Shown here: in pieces, positions 18,461 to 28,531 of the stretch
Layout: the number at the start of each line of letters is the position of its first letter
How positions within the stretch are numbered: the first letter of the stretch is position 1
From: Paracoccus sp. PAMC 22219
GTDB taxonomy: Bacteria; Pseudomonadota; Alphaproteobacteria; Rhodobacterales; Rhodobacteraceae
NCBI RefSeq assembly: GCF_000787695.1
Contig: NZ_BBPH01000076.1
Coordinates: 1 to 55,214 of the forward strand
DNA: 55,214 nt
Direction: 5' to 3'
Program-made: the position numbers and the translations under genes
The notes under the pieces: model-generated
Database searches by the model: none
Told to the model about the DNA's origin: nothing
The model's input: only the letters and a program-made list of their open reading frames with translations

Positions 18461-18687
18461 ATGACCCTGTTCGACTGGATCATCTGGAGCGGCGCGGCCC
18501 TGACCCTGATCGGGCTTGGCGCCCTCGTCTGGTGCATCTGGACCGTCGGACGCGCCGCGCGCGGGGCCTGGACGACGCAGCGCTGCGCGAAAAGATGCGC
18601 GGCGTGCTGGCCGTGAACATGGGCGCGCTGGCCGCATCGGTCATCGGCCTGATGATGGTCGTGGTCGGCATCGTTCTGGCGCCCTGA
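18461..18687 (+). CDS. Small two-helix membrane protein (one apparent frameshift)
   Basis: After correcting one missing G in the G4 run at 18563-18566, this encodes 75 residues. The first membrane helix is '[20 protein letters not shown]'. A short charged link with '[12 protein letters not shown]' follows, then a second helix '[19 protein letters not shown]'. Uncorrected it would end after 51 residues in an arginine/cysteine-rich tail. The start at 18461 has a strong AAGGAG six bases upstream. The dtd start follows seven bases after the stop, so the two are probably co-transcribed. The function is unknown. Confidence 0.72.
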
Positions 18688-18694
18688 CCCGCGC

Positions 18695-19144
18695 ATGAGG
18701 GTCCTGATCCAGCGCGTCGCGCAAGCCAGCGTCACCGTCGACGACCAGGTCGTGGGTCGGACGGGCCCCGGCTTGCTGATCCTGGTCTGCGCGATGCGGG
18801 ACGACGACGATGCGGCCGCGGACAAGATGGCCGCCCGCGTGGCGCGGCTGCGCATCTTTCGCGACGATCAGGGGCGCATGAACCGGTCGCTGCAGGACAC
18901 CGGCGGGTCGGCGCTGGTCGTCAGCCAGTTCACCCTGGCCGCCGACACGCGCAGCGGCAACCGTCCCGGATTTTCGTCCGCCGCCGCCCCGGACGATGGC
19001 CGTCGCCTGTACGAACGCTTTGCGCAGGCGCTGCGCGATCTGGGAATCGGCACCGAAACTGGGCGCTTTGGCGCCGACATGCAGGTGGCCCTGGTCAATG
19101 ACGGGCCGGTCACGATCTGGCTGGACAGCGCCGACCGGGACTGA
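18695..19144 (+). CDS. dtd: D-aminoacyl-tRNA deacylase
   Basis: At 149 residues this is the usual Dtd length. It carries both family motifs: 'SQFTLAADT' in the middle and 'NDGPVT' near the end, which together form the chiral proofreading site. It hydrolyses D-amino acids (and glycine mischarged on tRNA-Ala) from tRNA. It sits seven bases after the small membrane protein gene. Confident. Confidence 0.95.
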   Translation: MRVLIQRVAQASVTVDDQVVGRTGPGLLILVCAMRDDDDAAADKMAARVARLRIFRDDQGRMNRSLQDTGGSALVVSQFTLAADTRSGNRPGFSSAAAPDDGRRLYERFAQALRDLGIGTETGRFGADMQVALVNDGPVTIWLDSADRD

Positions 19145-19384
19145 CCCCACGGGGCTTGACTTTCGCGTCATTCTGGCCCATCTGACACCCATCGCCGTCC
19201 GCTGCCGCGTGAGCAGCCCCTTGGGCCATTCCCGATGACGCCGATACCCAATCCAGTTTCCCATTCACGCGGGGAGGCAGCAGGCATCCTCGTATCGCGC
19301 CTGCACCCCTGCCACTGGCCGCGCCCTGCGCGTGGCCCCTGCCTTTGCGTCCGATACGGGGGACGAAAGGGACGAAAGATCCTG
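19145..19384. other. Gap between dtd and DEAD-box helicase
   Basis: 240 bases with no convincing gene. TTGACT at 19156, followed 17 bases later by CATCTG, could be a weak promoter, which would give the helicase a leader of about 200 bases. The frame is open back to 19235 but lacks family sequence. No riboswitch was recognised. Confidence 0.4.
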
Positions 19385-21445
<2,061 letters not shown>

Positions 21446-21533
21446 TCACGATTGCCCCGCCCCGACCAAGGCGCGTTGCGGGGCGGATTGGGTTGATGTA
21501 ACCATCATGGAAAACAACCTAGGGGGACTTATC

Positions 21534-22646
21534 ATGCGCGGATTCCTGATCTGGGTGGCGGCCGTGCTGGCCATGACGGCCCCTGCCAGGGCCTTCGAGA
21601 CCACCGCCTCGGCGGCGTGGGTCTATGACGTCCAGAGCGGCACCGTGCTGATGGAAAAGAACGCCGACACGCCCCTGCCCCCCGCGTCCATGTCCAAGCT
21701 GATGACCCTGACCATGCTGTTCGAGGCGCTGCGCGACGGGCGCGTGACCATGGACACCACCTTTCCGGTGTCGGAAAAGGCATGGCGCATGGGTGGTTCC
21801 AAGATGTTCATCGAACCCGCCGACCGTCCGTCGGTCGAGGATCTGATCCACGGCATCATCATCAATTCCGGCAATGACGCCTGCGTCGCCGTGGCCGAGG
21901 GGCTGGCCGGAACAGAGGAAGCCTTTGCCCGCCAGATGAACGAACGCGCGGCGCAGCTTGGCCTGACGCACACCACGCTGACGAATTCGTCGGGCTGGCC
22001 GGATCCGGGCCATCGCATGTCGATGGAGGATCTGGGCCTGCTGGCCGCCTACATGATCGCCGAATTCCCCGATCTCTACCCGAACTTTGCGATGACAGAG
22101 TACAACTACAAGGGTCGGGTGCCGTCGAACGCGGGCAACCGCAACCCGCTTTTGTCCATCGGCACGGGCGAATGGACCGCCGACGGGCTGAAGACCGGCC
22201 ACACGCAGGAAGCCGGGTATGGCCTGGTCGGATCGGCCATCCAGAACGGTCGGCGGATCATCTTTGTCATCACCGGGCTGCAGACCGACCGGGCGCGGGC
22301 CGAGGAATCCGAACGTCTGGTCAACTGGGCGTTCCGCGAGTTCAGCATGCGCACCCTGGTCCCCGCCGGAGAGGACGTGGCGCAGGCCCCCGTCTGGCTG
22401 GGCACCGCGTCGCGGGTTGGCCTGACCACGCAGAACGGCGTCAACGTGCTGGTCCCCGCCGGTGTCCAGGACCAGGTCAAGGTCGAGGTGGTCTATGACT
22501 CCCCCGTCCCCGCGCCCATCGCGCGTGGCGACCGCCTTGGCCAGCTGGTCGTGACCATCCCCGGCACGCGCGACACGATCACCCCGCTGATCGCGACGCA
22601 GGACGTCCCCGAAGCCGGCCTGATGGGCCGCATGAAGGCGCCGTGA
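21534..22646 (+). CDS. D-alanyl-D-alanine carboxypeptidase (peptidase S11)
   Basis: The 370-residue secreted or membrane-anchored penicillin-binding protein has a signal peptide (about 1-20, ending 'APARA'). The active site is SMSK (residues 52-55, SxxK), with SGN (112-114) and KTG (220-222). A C-terminal PBP5-like domain follows, ending with an amphipathic tail ('LMGRMKAP') that may associate with the membrane. It trims the pentapeptide of peptidoglycan. The start at 21534 has AGGGGG seven bases upstream; an upstream ATG at 21507 would put residues in front of the signal peptide. It is followed by tmk, as in many alphaproteobacteria. Confidence 0.93.
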   Translation: MRGFLIWVAAVLAMTAPARAFETTASAAWVYDVQSGTVLMEKNADTPLPPASMSKLMTLTMLFEALRDGRVTMDTTFPVSEKAWRMGGSKMFIEPADRPSVEDLIHGIIINSGNDACVAVAEGLAGTEEAFARQMNERAAQLGLTHTTLTNSSGWPDPGHRMSMEDLGLLAAYMIAEFPDLYPNFAMTEYNYKGRVPSNAGNRNPLLSIGTGEWTADGLKTGHTQEAGYGLVGSAIQNGRRIIFVITGLQTDRARAEESERLVNWAFREFSMRTLVPAGEDVAQAPVWLGTASRVGLTTQNGVNVLVPAGVQDQVKVEVVYDSPVPAPIARGDRLGQLVVTIPGTRDTITPLIATQDVPEAGLMGRMKAP

Positions 22647-22686
22647 TGCAGCTTGGCCAGCGCGCCCTTACCGCCGTCACCGGCTG

Positions 22687-23283
22687 ATGCTGATCAGTCT
22701 GGAAGGCATCGACGGCTGCGGCAAGTCCACGCAAGCCCGCCTGCTGGCCGACGCGCTGCGGGCGCAGGGCCGCGACGTGGTGCTGACCCGTGAACCCGGC
22801 GGCAGCCCCGGCGCCGAAGAGATCCGCAGGCTGCTGGTCGAAGGTGCGGGCGAACGCTGGTCGCCCGAGACGGAATGCCTGCTGTTCACCGCCGCCCGCC
22901 GCGATCATCTGGAACGCACCATCCGCCCCGCGCTGATGGCCGGGCGCGTGGTGGTGACCGACCGCTTTGCCGACAGCACGCGCGTCTATCAGGGCGCGGC
23001 GCGGGGCGATCTGCGCGACATGGTCGACCGGCTGCATGCGCTGATGATCGGGGTCGAGCCGGACCGGACCTTTGTCATCGACATCGACCCCGCGACGGGG
23101 CTGGCCCGTGGCAACGCGCGCGGCGGGGCCGAGGATCGGTTCGAAAGCCTGGGCCTGTCGTTCCAGCAGCGTCTGGCCACTGGGTTCCGCGCGCTGGCCG
23201 CCGAATATCCCGATCGCGTGCGGCTGATCGACGGCAGCGGCAGCGCGGATGACGTGTCGGCCCGCATTCTGGCCGCGTTGTGA
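22687..23283 (+). CDS. tmk: Thymidylate kinase
   Basis: This 198-residue P-loop kinase has 'EGIDGCGKST' at residues 6-15, the DR(Y/F) motif in 'VVTDRFADST' and 'RGGAEDRFE' in the lid region. It converts dTMP to dTDP. The start is by conserved N terminus; no obvious ribosome site is seen, so translation may depend on coupling to the dac transcript. The stop overlaps holB by four bases (GTGA). Proximity to tdk upstream is notable: both feed dTTP. Confidence 0.95.
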   Translation: MLISLEGIDGCGKSTQARLLADALRAQGRDVVLTREPGGSPGAEEIRRLLVEGAGERWSPETECLLFTAARRDHLERTIRPALMAGRVVVTDRFADSTRVYQGAARGDLRDMVDRLHALMIGVEPDRTFVIDIDPATGLARGNARGGAEDRFESLGLSFQQRLATGFRALAAEYPDRVRLIDGSGSADDVSARILAAL

Positions 23284-24389
23284 AGACCGAACCCGCCGAC
23301 ATTCCCGAACCCGACCGGGTTCCCGGCGCGCCCCATCCGCGCCATGCGCCGCGCGTGATCGGTCAAGATGCGGCGGTGGCGTCGTTCCTGCAGGCGGCGC
23401 AGGGTGACCGCCTGCACCACGCCTGGCTGCTGACCGGGCCGCGCGGCGTGGGCAAGGCGACGCTGGCTTGGGCCATCGCGCGCTGGCTTCTGGCCGATAC
23501 CGGGCGGGCCGATCTGTCGGTCGATCCCGACACGCCCGAGGCCCGCCGCATCGCCGCCCTGTCCGAGCCGCGCCTGGCCCTGATCCGCCGCCCCTGGGAC
23601 GACAAGACCAGCCGCCTTCGCGTAGAGATCACCGTGGACGAGATCCGCAAGCTGCTGTCCTTCTTCCACCTGTCTGCCGCCGAAGGGGGCCGTCGCGTGG
23701 CCATCATCGACGCCGCGGACGAGATGAACACCGCCGCCGCCAACGCCCTGCTGAAGGTGCTGGAGGAACCGCCGTCGGACGCGCTGATCCTGCTGATCGC
23801 GCATCAGCCTGCGCGCCTGCTGCCCACGATCCGGTCGCGCTGCCGCACGCTGCGCCTGTCGCCGCTGCCGCCGCGCCAGATGTCCGCGATCCTGTCCGAC
23901 ATGGGCCTGAACGAGGATGCCGAGGCGCTGTCGGCCCTGTCCGACGGTTCCGTCGGGGAGGCGCTGCGGCTGGCGGGTCAGGGGGGCCTGGACCGCTATC
24001 AGGAACTGGTCGACTTGTTTGCCACCCTGCCCCGGATGGACCGGCTGGCCGCGTCGAAATTTGCGGATGGGGCAGCGGGTCGTGCCGGCGCCGATGGCGA
24101 TCCGTTCGACCTGACCATCACCGTGCTGGACCGCGTCGTAACGCGGCTGGCGCGCGCAGGCCTGATGGGTGCGCCCCTGCCCCAGGCCGCACGCGGTGAG
24201 GGCGCGCTGATGGCGCGCCTGTCGCCCGACGACCACGCCGCCCGAATATGGGCCGAGGCGCAGGCCCGCCTGTCGGCGCGCGCCCGCACGGGGCGGGCGG
24301 TCAACCTTGACCCTGCCGCGCTGGTCATGGATATGGTGCTGGAACTGGCGCAGCTGCCGCCCGCGCAAGCGTCCCTGACCAAGGCCTGA
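23280..24389 (+). CDS. holB: DNA polymerase III subunit delta'
   Basis: At 369 residues, with 'WLLTGPRGVGKATLAWAIA' (P-loop), 'RRVAIIDAADEMNTAAANAL' and 'LLKVLEEPP', this is a clamp-loader AAA+ subunit of the delta' type. It lacks the full catalytic SRC arrangement but keeps 'IRSRCRTLRL'. It loads the beta clamp with DnaX and HolA. The start is a GTG overlapping the tmk stop. The tmk-holB pair is conserved across bacteria. Confidence 0.94.
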   Translation: MKTEPADIPEPDRVPGAPHPRHAPRVIGQDAAVASFLQAAQGDRLHHAWLLTGPRGVGKATLAWAIARWLLADTGRADLSVDPDTPEARRIAALSEPRLALIRRPWDDKTSRLRVEITVDEIRKLLSFFHLSAAEGGRRVAIIDAADEMNTAAANALLKVLEEPPSDALILLIAHQPARLLPTIRSRCRTLRLSPLPPRQMSAILSDMGLNEDAEALSALSDGSVGEALRLAGQGGLDRYQELVDLFATLPRMDRLAASKFADGAAGRAGADGDPFDLTITVLDRVVTRLARAGLMGAPLPQAARGEGALMARLSPDDHAARIWAEAQARLSARARTGRAVNLDPAALVMDMVLELAQLPPAQASLTKA

Positions 24390-24392
24390 CCG

Positions 24393-25187
24393 ATGACCGA
24401 TGCGGCCCTCCGGCTGACCGACAGCCATTGCCACCTGGATTTCCCCGATTTCGAAGGCGAACATGACGCCCTGATCGACCGCGCCCGCGCGGCGGGTGTC
24501 GGGCGCATGGTCACCATCTGCACCCGCCTGCGCCAGGAACCCGCCGTGCGCGCCCTTGCGGAGGCGCATGACGGCGTCTTCTACGCCGCCGGCACCCACC
24601 CGATGAGCGTCGCGGACGAGCCGATGGCCACCGTCGATCAACTGGTGGCCCTGGCCGAACACCCCAAATTCGTGGCGATCGGGGAAACCGGGCTGGACTA
24701 TCACTACACCGCCGACAGCGCGCAGGCGCAGCAGGACAGCCTGCGCATCCATATCCAGGCCGCGCGCCTGACCCGCCTGCCCCTGATCATCCACGCCCGC
24801 GATGCCGATGACGACATGGCGCGCATCCTGACCGAGGAACACCACGCGGGCGAATACAACTGCGTCATGCACTGCTTCAGCTCGACCACGGCGCTGGCGC
24901 AGGCGGCGCTTGATCTGGGGTTCTATCTGTCGATGTCGGGCATCGCGGCCTTTCCGCGGTCCCAGGATCTGCGCGACATCTTCAAGGCGGCGCCGCTGGA
25001 CCGCATCCTGGTTGAAACCGACAGCCCCTATCTGGCCCCGCCCCCGCATCGCGGTCGCCGGAACGAACCCGCCTATGTCGCCCACACCGCCGCGGTGGGC
25101 GCGAACCTGTTCGGCCTGTCCCTGCCCGATTTCGCCGCCCGGACCGAGGCCAATTTCGACCGCCTGTTCTGGAAGGCCGCCCGATGA
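24393..25187 (+). CDS. tatD: TatD-family metal-dependent hydrolase
   Basis: The 264-residue TIM-barrel protein has the metal-binding motifs 'DSHCHLD' near the N terminus, 'AIGETGLDYHY', 'IIHARDADDD', 'HCFSS' and 'ETDSPYLAP'. Members are 3'-5' DNases or other phosphodiesterases involved in DNA repair; the precise substrate is uncertain. The start comes three bases after the holB stop, and the stop overlaps the next gene (ATGA). In many relatives metG sits between holB and tatD; it is absent here. Confidence 0.93.
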   Translation: MTDAALRLTDSHCHLDFPDFEGEHDALIDRARAAGVGRMVTICTRLRQEPAVRALAEAHDGVFYAAGTHPMSVADEPMATVDQLVALAEHPKFVAIGETGLDYHYTADSAQAQQDSLRIHIQAARLTRLPLIIHARDADDDMARILTEEHHAGEYNCVMHCFSSTTALAQAALDLGFYLSMSGIAAFPRSQDLRDIFKAAPLDRILVETDSPYLAPPPHRGRRNEPAYVAHTAAVGANLFGLSLPDFAARTEANFDRLFWKAAR

Positions 25188-25990
25188 CCGACACGATCCG
25201 CGCCACGATCCTAGGCTGCGGATCGTCCGGTGGGGTGCCGCGGCTTGGCAACCGATGGGGCGCCTGCGACCCCGCGAACCCGCGAAACCGCCGCCGCCGC
25301 TGTTCCCTGCTGGTCGAGCGCGACGGCCCTGACGGCACCACGCAAGTGCTGATCGACACCGGCCCCGACCTGGTCCCGCAGATGCTGGACGCGGGCGTGG
25401 CGACGCTGGACGCTGTGGTCTATACCCATGCCCATGCCGACCACGTCCACGGCATCGACGACCTGCGTCAGCTGGTCTTCAACGCCCACCGCATCCTGCC
25501 GCTGTGGGCGGACGAACCGACGGCCGAGGCGCTGACCACCCGCTTCGGCTATGTGTTCGAGACGCCCGAGGGCAGCTTTTATCCGCCGATCTGCGCGCTG
25601 CACGCCATCGATGGCCCGATCACCATCGACGGCCCCGGCGGCCCGGTGACCCTGATCCCCTTCCGCGTCCAGCACGGAGAGATCACCGCCCTGGGCTTTC
25701 GCATCGGCGGTCTGGTCTATCTGCCCGACGTCTCCGACATCCCCGACACGGCCTGGCCGCTGATCGAGGATGCGCCGGTCTTCATCATCGACGCCCTGCG
25801 GCCCGAGCCACATCCCAGCCACGCCCACCTGGCCCTGTCGCTGGACTGGATCGCCCGCGCCCGCAGCCCGCGCGCCGTGCTGACGAACATGCATATCGAT
25901 ATGGACTATGCCACCGTCGCCGCGCAGACGCCCGCCCATGTCGAGCCCGCCTTCGACGGCATGCAGATCACCGTGCCCGCCGCGTCATGA
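25184..25990 (+). CDS. MBL-fold hydrolase, PhnP-like
   Basis: The 268-residue metallo-beta-lactamase-fold protein has the metal motif 'THAHADHVHGIDDLRQL', a further 'DALRPEPHPSHAHL' and a glycine-rich opening 'GCGSSGGVPRLGNRWGACD'. It resembles PhnP, a phosphoribosyl 1,2-cyclic phosphate phosphodiesterase. No phosphonate genes are in the window and the tatD-MBL pair is conserved in relatives, so a nucleic acid or nucleotide substrate is equally possible. It is coupled to both neighbours by ATGA overlaps. Confidence 0.88.
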   Translation: MTDTIRATILGCGSSGGVPRLGNRWGACDPANPRNRRRRCSLLVERDGPDGTTQVLIDTGPDLVPQMLDAGVATLDAVVYTHAHADHVHGIDDLRQLVFNAHRILPLWADEPTAEALTTRFGYVFETPEGSFYPPICALHAIDGPITIDGPGGPVTLIPFRVQHGEITALGFRIGGLVYLPDVSDIPDTAWPLIEDAPVFIIDALRPEPHPSHAHLALSLDWIARARSPRAVLTNMHIDMDYATVAAQTPAHVEPAFDGMQITVPAAS

Positions 25991-26931
25991 CGGCGCTGTT
26001 CACGATCATCCTGCCCGTCTTCCTGATCGTGGGCTTCGGCTATCTGGTTGCATGGCGGGGCTGGTTCTCGGCCAGCGGCGTCGACGGGCTGATGAACTTT
26101 GCCCAGAACTTCGCGGTGCCCACGCTGCTGTTCGTATCGATGGCGCGGCTGGATCTGGGGACCGAATTCCGCGCGCAACTGCTGATCCCATTCTATGCCG
26201 GCGCCTTCGCGGCCTTTGCGGCGGGCTGGGCAGGCGCGCGGTTCCTGTTCCGCAGGCCGCCTGTGGATTGCGTGGCGATCGGGTTCGTCTGCCTGTTCTC
26301 CAACACGCTGCTGCTGGGCGTGCCGATCACGGAACGCGCCTATGGTTCGGACGCGCTGGCGGGAAACTGGGCGATCATCGCACTGCACTCGCCGATGCTC
26401 TACACCTTCGGCATCACCGTGATGGAGTTCACCCGCGCCCGTGGCAGCGGCTTGTCGGTCGGTCGCGTGGCGTTGCGCGCACTGACCGGAGTGCTGCGCA
26501 CCTCGCTGGTGATCGGTATCATCGCCGGGCTGTCCGTGAACGTGCTGACGCAGGCGGGGCTGGTCGTGCCGCAGGGGTTCTGGGACGCCGCCGACATGAT
26601 CGCCCGGGCCGCCCTGCCCGCTGCGCTGTTCGGTCTGGGCGGCGTCCTCTACCGCTATCGCCCCGAGGGGGACATGGCCACCATCGCGCTATGCTGCGCC
26701 GCGTCGCTGATCCTGCACCCGGCAATCACCTTCGGTACGGCCTGGGCGTTGGATCTGGACCGGGACGGCATGCGCTCTGCCGTGCTGACGGCGTCGATGG
26801 CGCCGGGCGTGAACGCCTATCTGTTCGCCAATGTCTATGGCGCGGCCAAGCGGGTGGCCGCTTCCAGCGTGCTGGTCGCCACGGCGCTGTCCACGCTGAC
26901 CATCTGGATGTGGCTGGCGCTGCTGCCCTGA
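25987..26931 (+). CDS. AEC family transporter
   Basis: The 314-residue protein has about ten helices and the AEC (auxin efflux carrier) layout: 'FLIVGFGYLVAWRGWF' in helix one, 'FAVPTLLFVSMARL', and 'SMAPGVNAYLFANVY' near the end. Bacterial members transport malonate, malate or other acids; no partner genes point to a substrate. The start overlaps the MBL gene stop (ATGA), making it the last gene of the block that begins at tmk. Confidence 0.87.
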   Translation: MTALFTIILPVFLIVGFGYLVAWRGWFSASGVDGLMNFAQNFAVPTLLFVSMARLDLGTEFRAQLLIPFYAGAFAAFAAGWAGARFLFRRPPVDCVAIGFVCLFSNTLLLGVPITERAYGSDALAGNWAIIALHSPMLYTFGITVMEFTRARGSGLSVGRVALRALTGVLRTSLVIGIIAGLSVNVLTQAGLVVPQGFWDAADMIARAALPAALFGLGGVLYRYRPEGDMATIALCCAASLILHPAITFGTAWALDLDRDGMRSAVLTASMAPGVNAYLFANVYGAAKRVAASSVLVATALSTLTIWMWLALLP

Positions 26932-26947
26932 CGCATTGCGGGGGGTC

Positions 26948-26996
26948 CGGGGGGCCGCAGGCTCCCCGGCGGGGGGTGCGGGGAGCTGGCCCCCCG
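26948..26996. terminator. Long GC-rich composite hairpin between convergent genes
   Basis: Outer arms CGGGGGGCC (26948-26956) and GGCCCCCCG (26988-26996) are perfectly complementary. Inside them GCTCCCC (26961-26967) pairs with GGGGAGC (26980-26986). It fills the 88-base gap between the AEC stop and the hemerythrin stop. A bidirectional terminator or a REP-like element are both possible. Confidence 0.45.
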
Positions 26997-27019
26997 CCTC
27001 GCGGGACGCAACAAGACCG

Positions 27020-27580
27020 TCAGATCGGCACGCGCAACGCCCCCAGGGGCTCTTCCAGCGCCCTTTCCTCATACCCGAAATGCGACCGGATCGCCCGGTC
27101 CAGGACCGCGAACCGATCGGCGCACAGGTCCAGCGCCGCGTTCCCCCGATCCGCCACCAGCGCCTGCGCCGCATCGTGCAGCTCTCCAATCAGCCGGTGG
27201 ATCACCTGGTGCTCGGCCATCAGCCGCGCGATCACCGGGGCCAGGGCCGATCCGCCGCGATCTGCCAGAACCGGGAACATCCACTGCTCCTCGATGTCAT
27301 GGTGGTTCTGCAGCAGCGCGCAGTCGCGCCCGCACGCGGTGCCGAACTGCGCCATGTTGCGCGCCAACCCGGTCGCCGCCACTGCGGGCGCAACCACGGC
27401 CGGGTCGGCCTGCGCCGCCCGGACCTGCACCAGCAGCCGTTGCACCGCGTCCAACTCTGCCCGGTACATGTCGTGGATCGCGGCAAGGCGGCGCCCATGC
27501 GCGCGCTCGGCCTGCGTGATGGCGGGATAGGACGGGGGCGCGGGACGCGCGCCCTCGTCCTCCAGCTCTTCGGGGGTCAT
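27020..27580 (-). CDS. Hemerythrin/HHE domain protein coupled to the polyamine operon
   Basis: The 186-residue helical protein has a hemerythrin-like metal site suggested by 'NHHDIEEQWMFP', 'AEHQVIHRLIGELH' and 'SHFGYEERAL'. HHE proteins bind oxygen, nitric oxide or sense iron through a di-iron centre. Its ATG overlaps the stop of the upstream permease (ATGA), so it is translated as the last gene of the ABC operon. That linkage is unusual for a polyamine importer. The first 25 residues are Pro/Glu-rich and not part of the domain. Confidence 0.82.
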   Translation of the reverse strand: MTPEELEDEGARPAPPSYPAITQAERAHGRRLAAIHDMYRAELDAVQRLLVQVRAAQADPAVVAPAVAATGLARNMAQFGTACGRDCALLQNHHDIEEQWMFPVLADRGGSALAPVIARLMAEHQVIHRLIGELHDAAQALVADRGNAALDLCADRFAVLDRAIRSHFGYEERALEEPLGALRVPI

Positions 27581-28527
27581 CGCGGCGTGACGCCCCGGAT
27601 GCGTTCGGACCGGCGGCGCAGCAGTTCGACCGTCGTCAGAAGCGCGATCGAAAAGATCACCAGCAGCGTCGCCACGGCCAGGATGGCCGGGCTGATCTGT
27701 TCACGGATGCCGTTCCACATCTGGCGCGGTATGGTCTGCTGATCGGGTCCTGCGATGAACAGCACCGCCACCACCTCGTCGAACGAGGTGACAAAGGCGA
27801 ACAGCGCCCCCGACACCACCCCCGGCAGGATCAGCGGCATCGTCACCTTGAAGAAGGTCGTGCGCGGATTGGCACCAAGGCTGGCCGCCGCCCGGTTCAG
27901 CGACTGGTCGAACCCGACCAGCGTCGCCGTCACGGTGATGATGACAAAGGGAATCCCCAAGGTCGCATGCGCCAGCACCACGCCCAGATAGGTCCCGGCC
28001 AAGCGCCCGCATTGCGGATCGAACCCGATCAGGGCCAGCAATTCGCAGGGGTTCGAGTAAAAGAAGAACATCCCCGTCGCCGTGATGATCAGCGGCACGA
28101 TCATCGGAGAGATCAGGATCGCCATGATCGCCCGGCGGAACGGCATCTCGGGGCGCGACAGGCCCAGGGCCGCCAGCGTCCCCAGCACCGTCGCGACGAC
28201 GGTCGAACACACCCCGATGATGATCGAGTTCTTGGCCGCCTTGACCCAGTTCGCATTCGTCCAGGCATCCGACCAGAACGCCCAACCCGTCGATTCCGGG
28301 TTCTGCATGCCAAAGGTCAGCAGGCTGCGATACCACCGGGTGCTGTAGCCTTCGGGATCGAAGGACAGCATCCGGTCGGTGAAGGTGAAATACGGCTCCG
28401 CGTTGAAGGACAGCGGGATGATGACGATGATCGGCGCGATCAGGAACACGAAGATCAGCGTGCACACCGTCAGATAGGTGTAATGCCAGACGCGCTCCAG
28501 CGGGCTTGCATAGGTCGGAATTGCCAT
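27577..28527 (-). CDS. Polyamine-type ABC transporter permease (PotC/PotI-like)
   Basis: The 316-residue protein has six helices and the permease EAA-loop region 'EPGGGQPWC'-equivalent at 'LNRAAASLGANPRTTFFKV', where 'AAASLGA' and the following 'TFFKVTMPLI' are conserved. It belongs with PotC/PotI. A periplasmic loop follows the first helix ('FNAEPYFTFTDRMLSFDPEG'). It pairs with the permease immediately upstream (four bases between genes) and overlaps the hemerythrin gene at its stop. Confidence 0.88.
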   Translation of the reverse strand: MAIPTYASPLERVWHYTYLTVCTLIFVFLIAPIIVIIPLSFNAEPYFTFTDRMLSFDPEGYSTRWYRSLLTFGMQNPESTGWAFWSDAWTNANWVKAAKNSIIIGVCSTVVATVLGTLAALGLSRPEMPFRRAIMAILISPMIVPLIITATGMFFFYSNPCELLALIGFDPQCGRLAGTYLGVVLAHATLGIPFVIITVTATLVGFDQSLNRAAASLGANPRTTFFKVTMPLILPGVVSGALFAFVTSFDEVVAVLFIAGPDQQTIPRQMWNGIREQISPAILAVATLLVIFSIALLTTVELLRRRSERIRGVTPR

Positions 28528-28531
28528 TCGC

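Noticed and set aside
21507-21533. Upstream ATG as the start of the D-Ala-D-Ala carboxypeptidase
   Set aside because: It would put the ribosome site AGGGGG inside the gene and add polar residues in front of the signal peptide.
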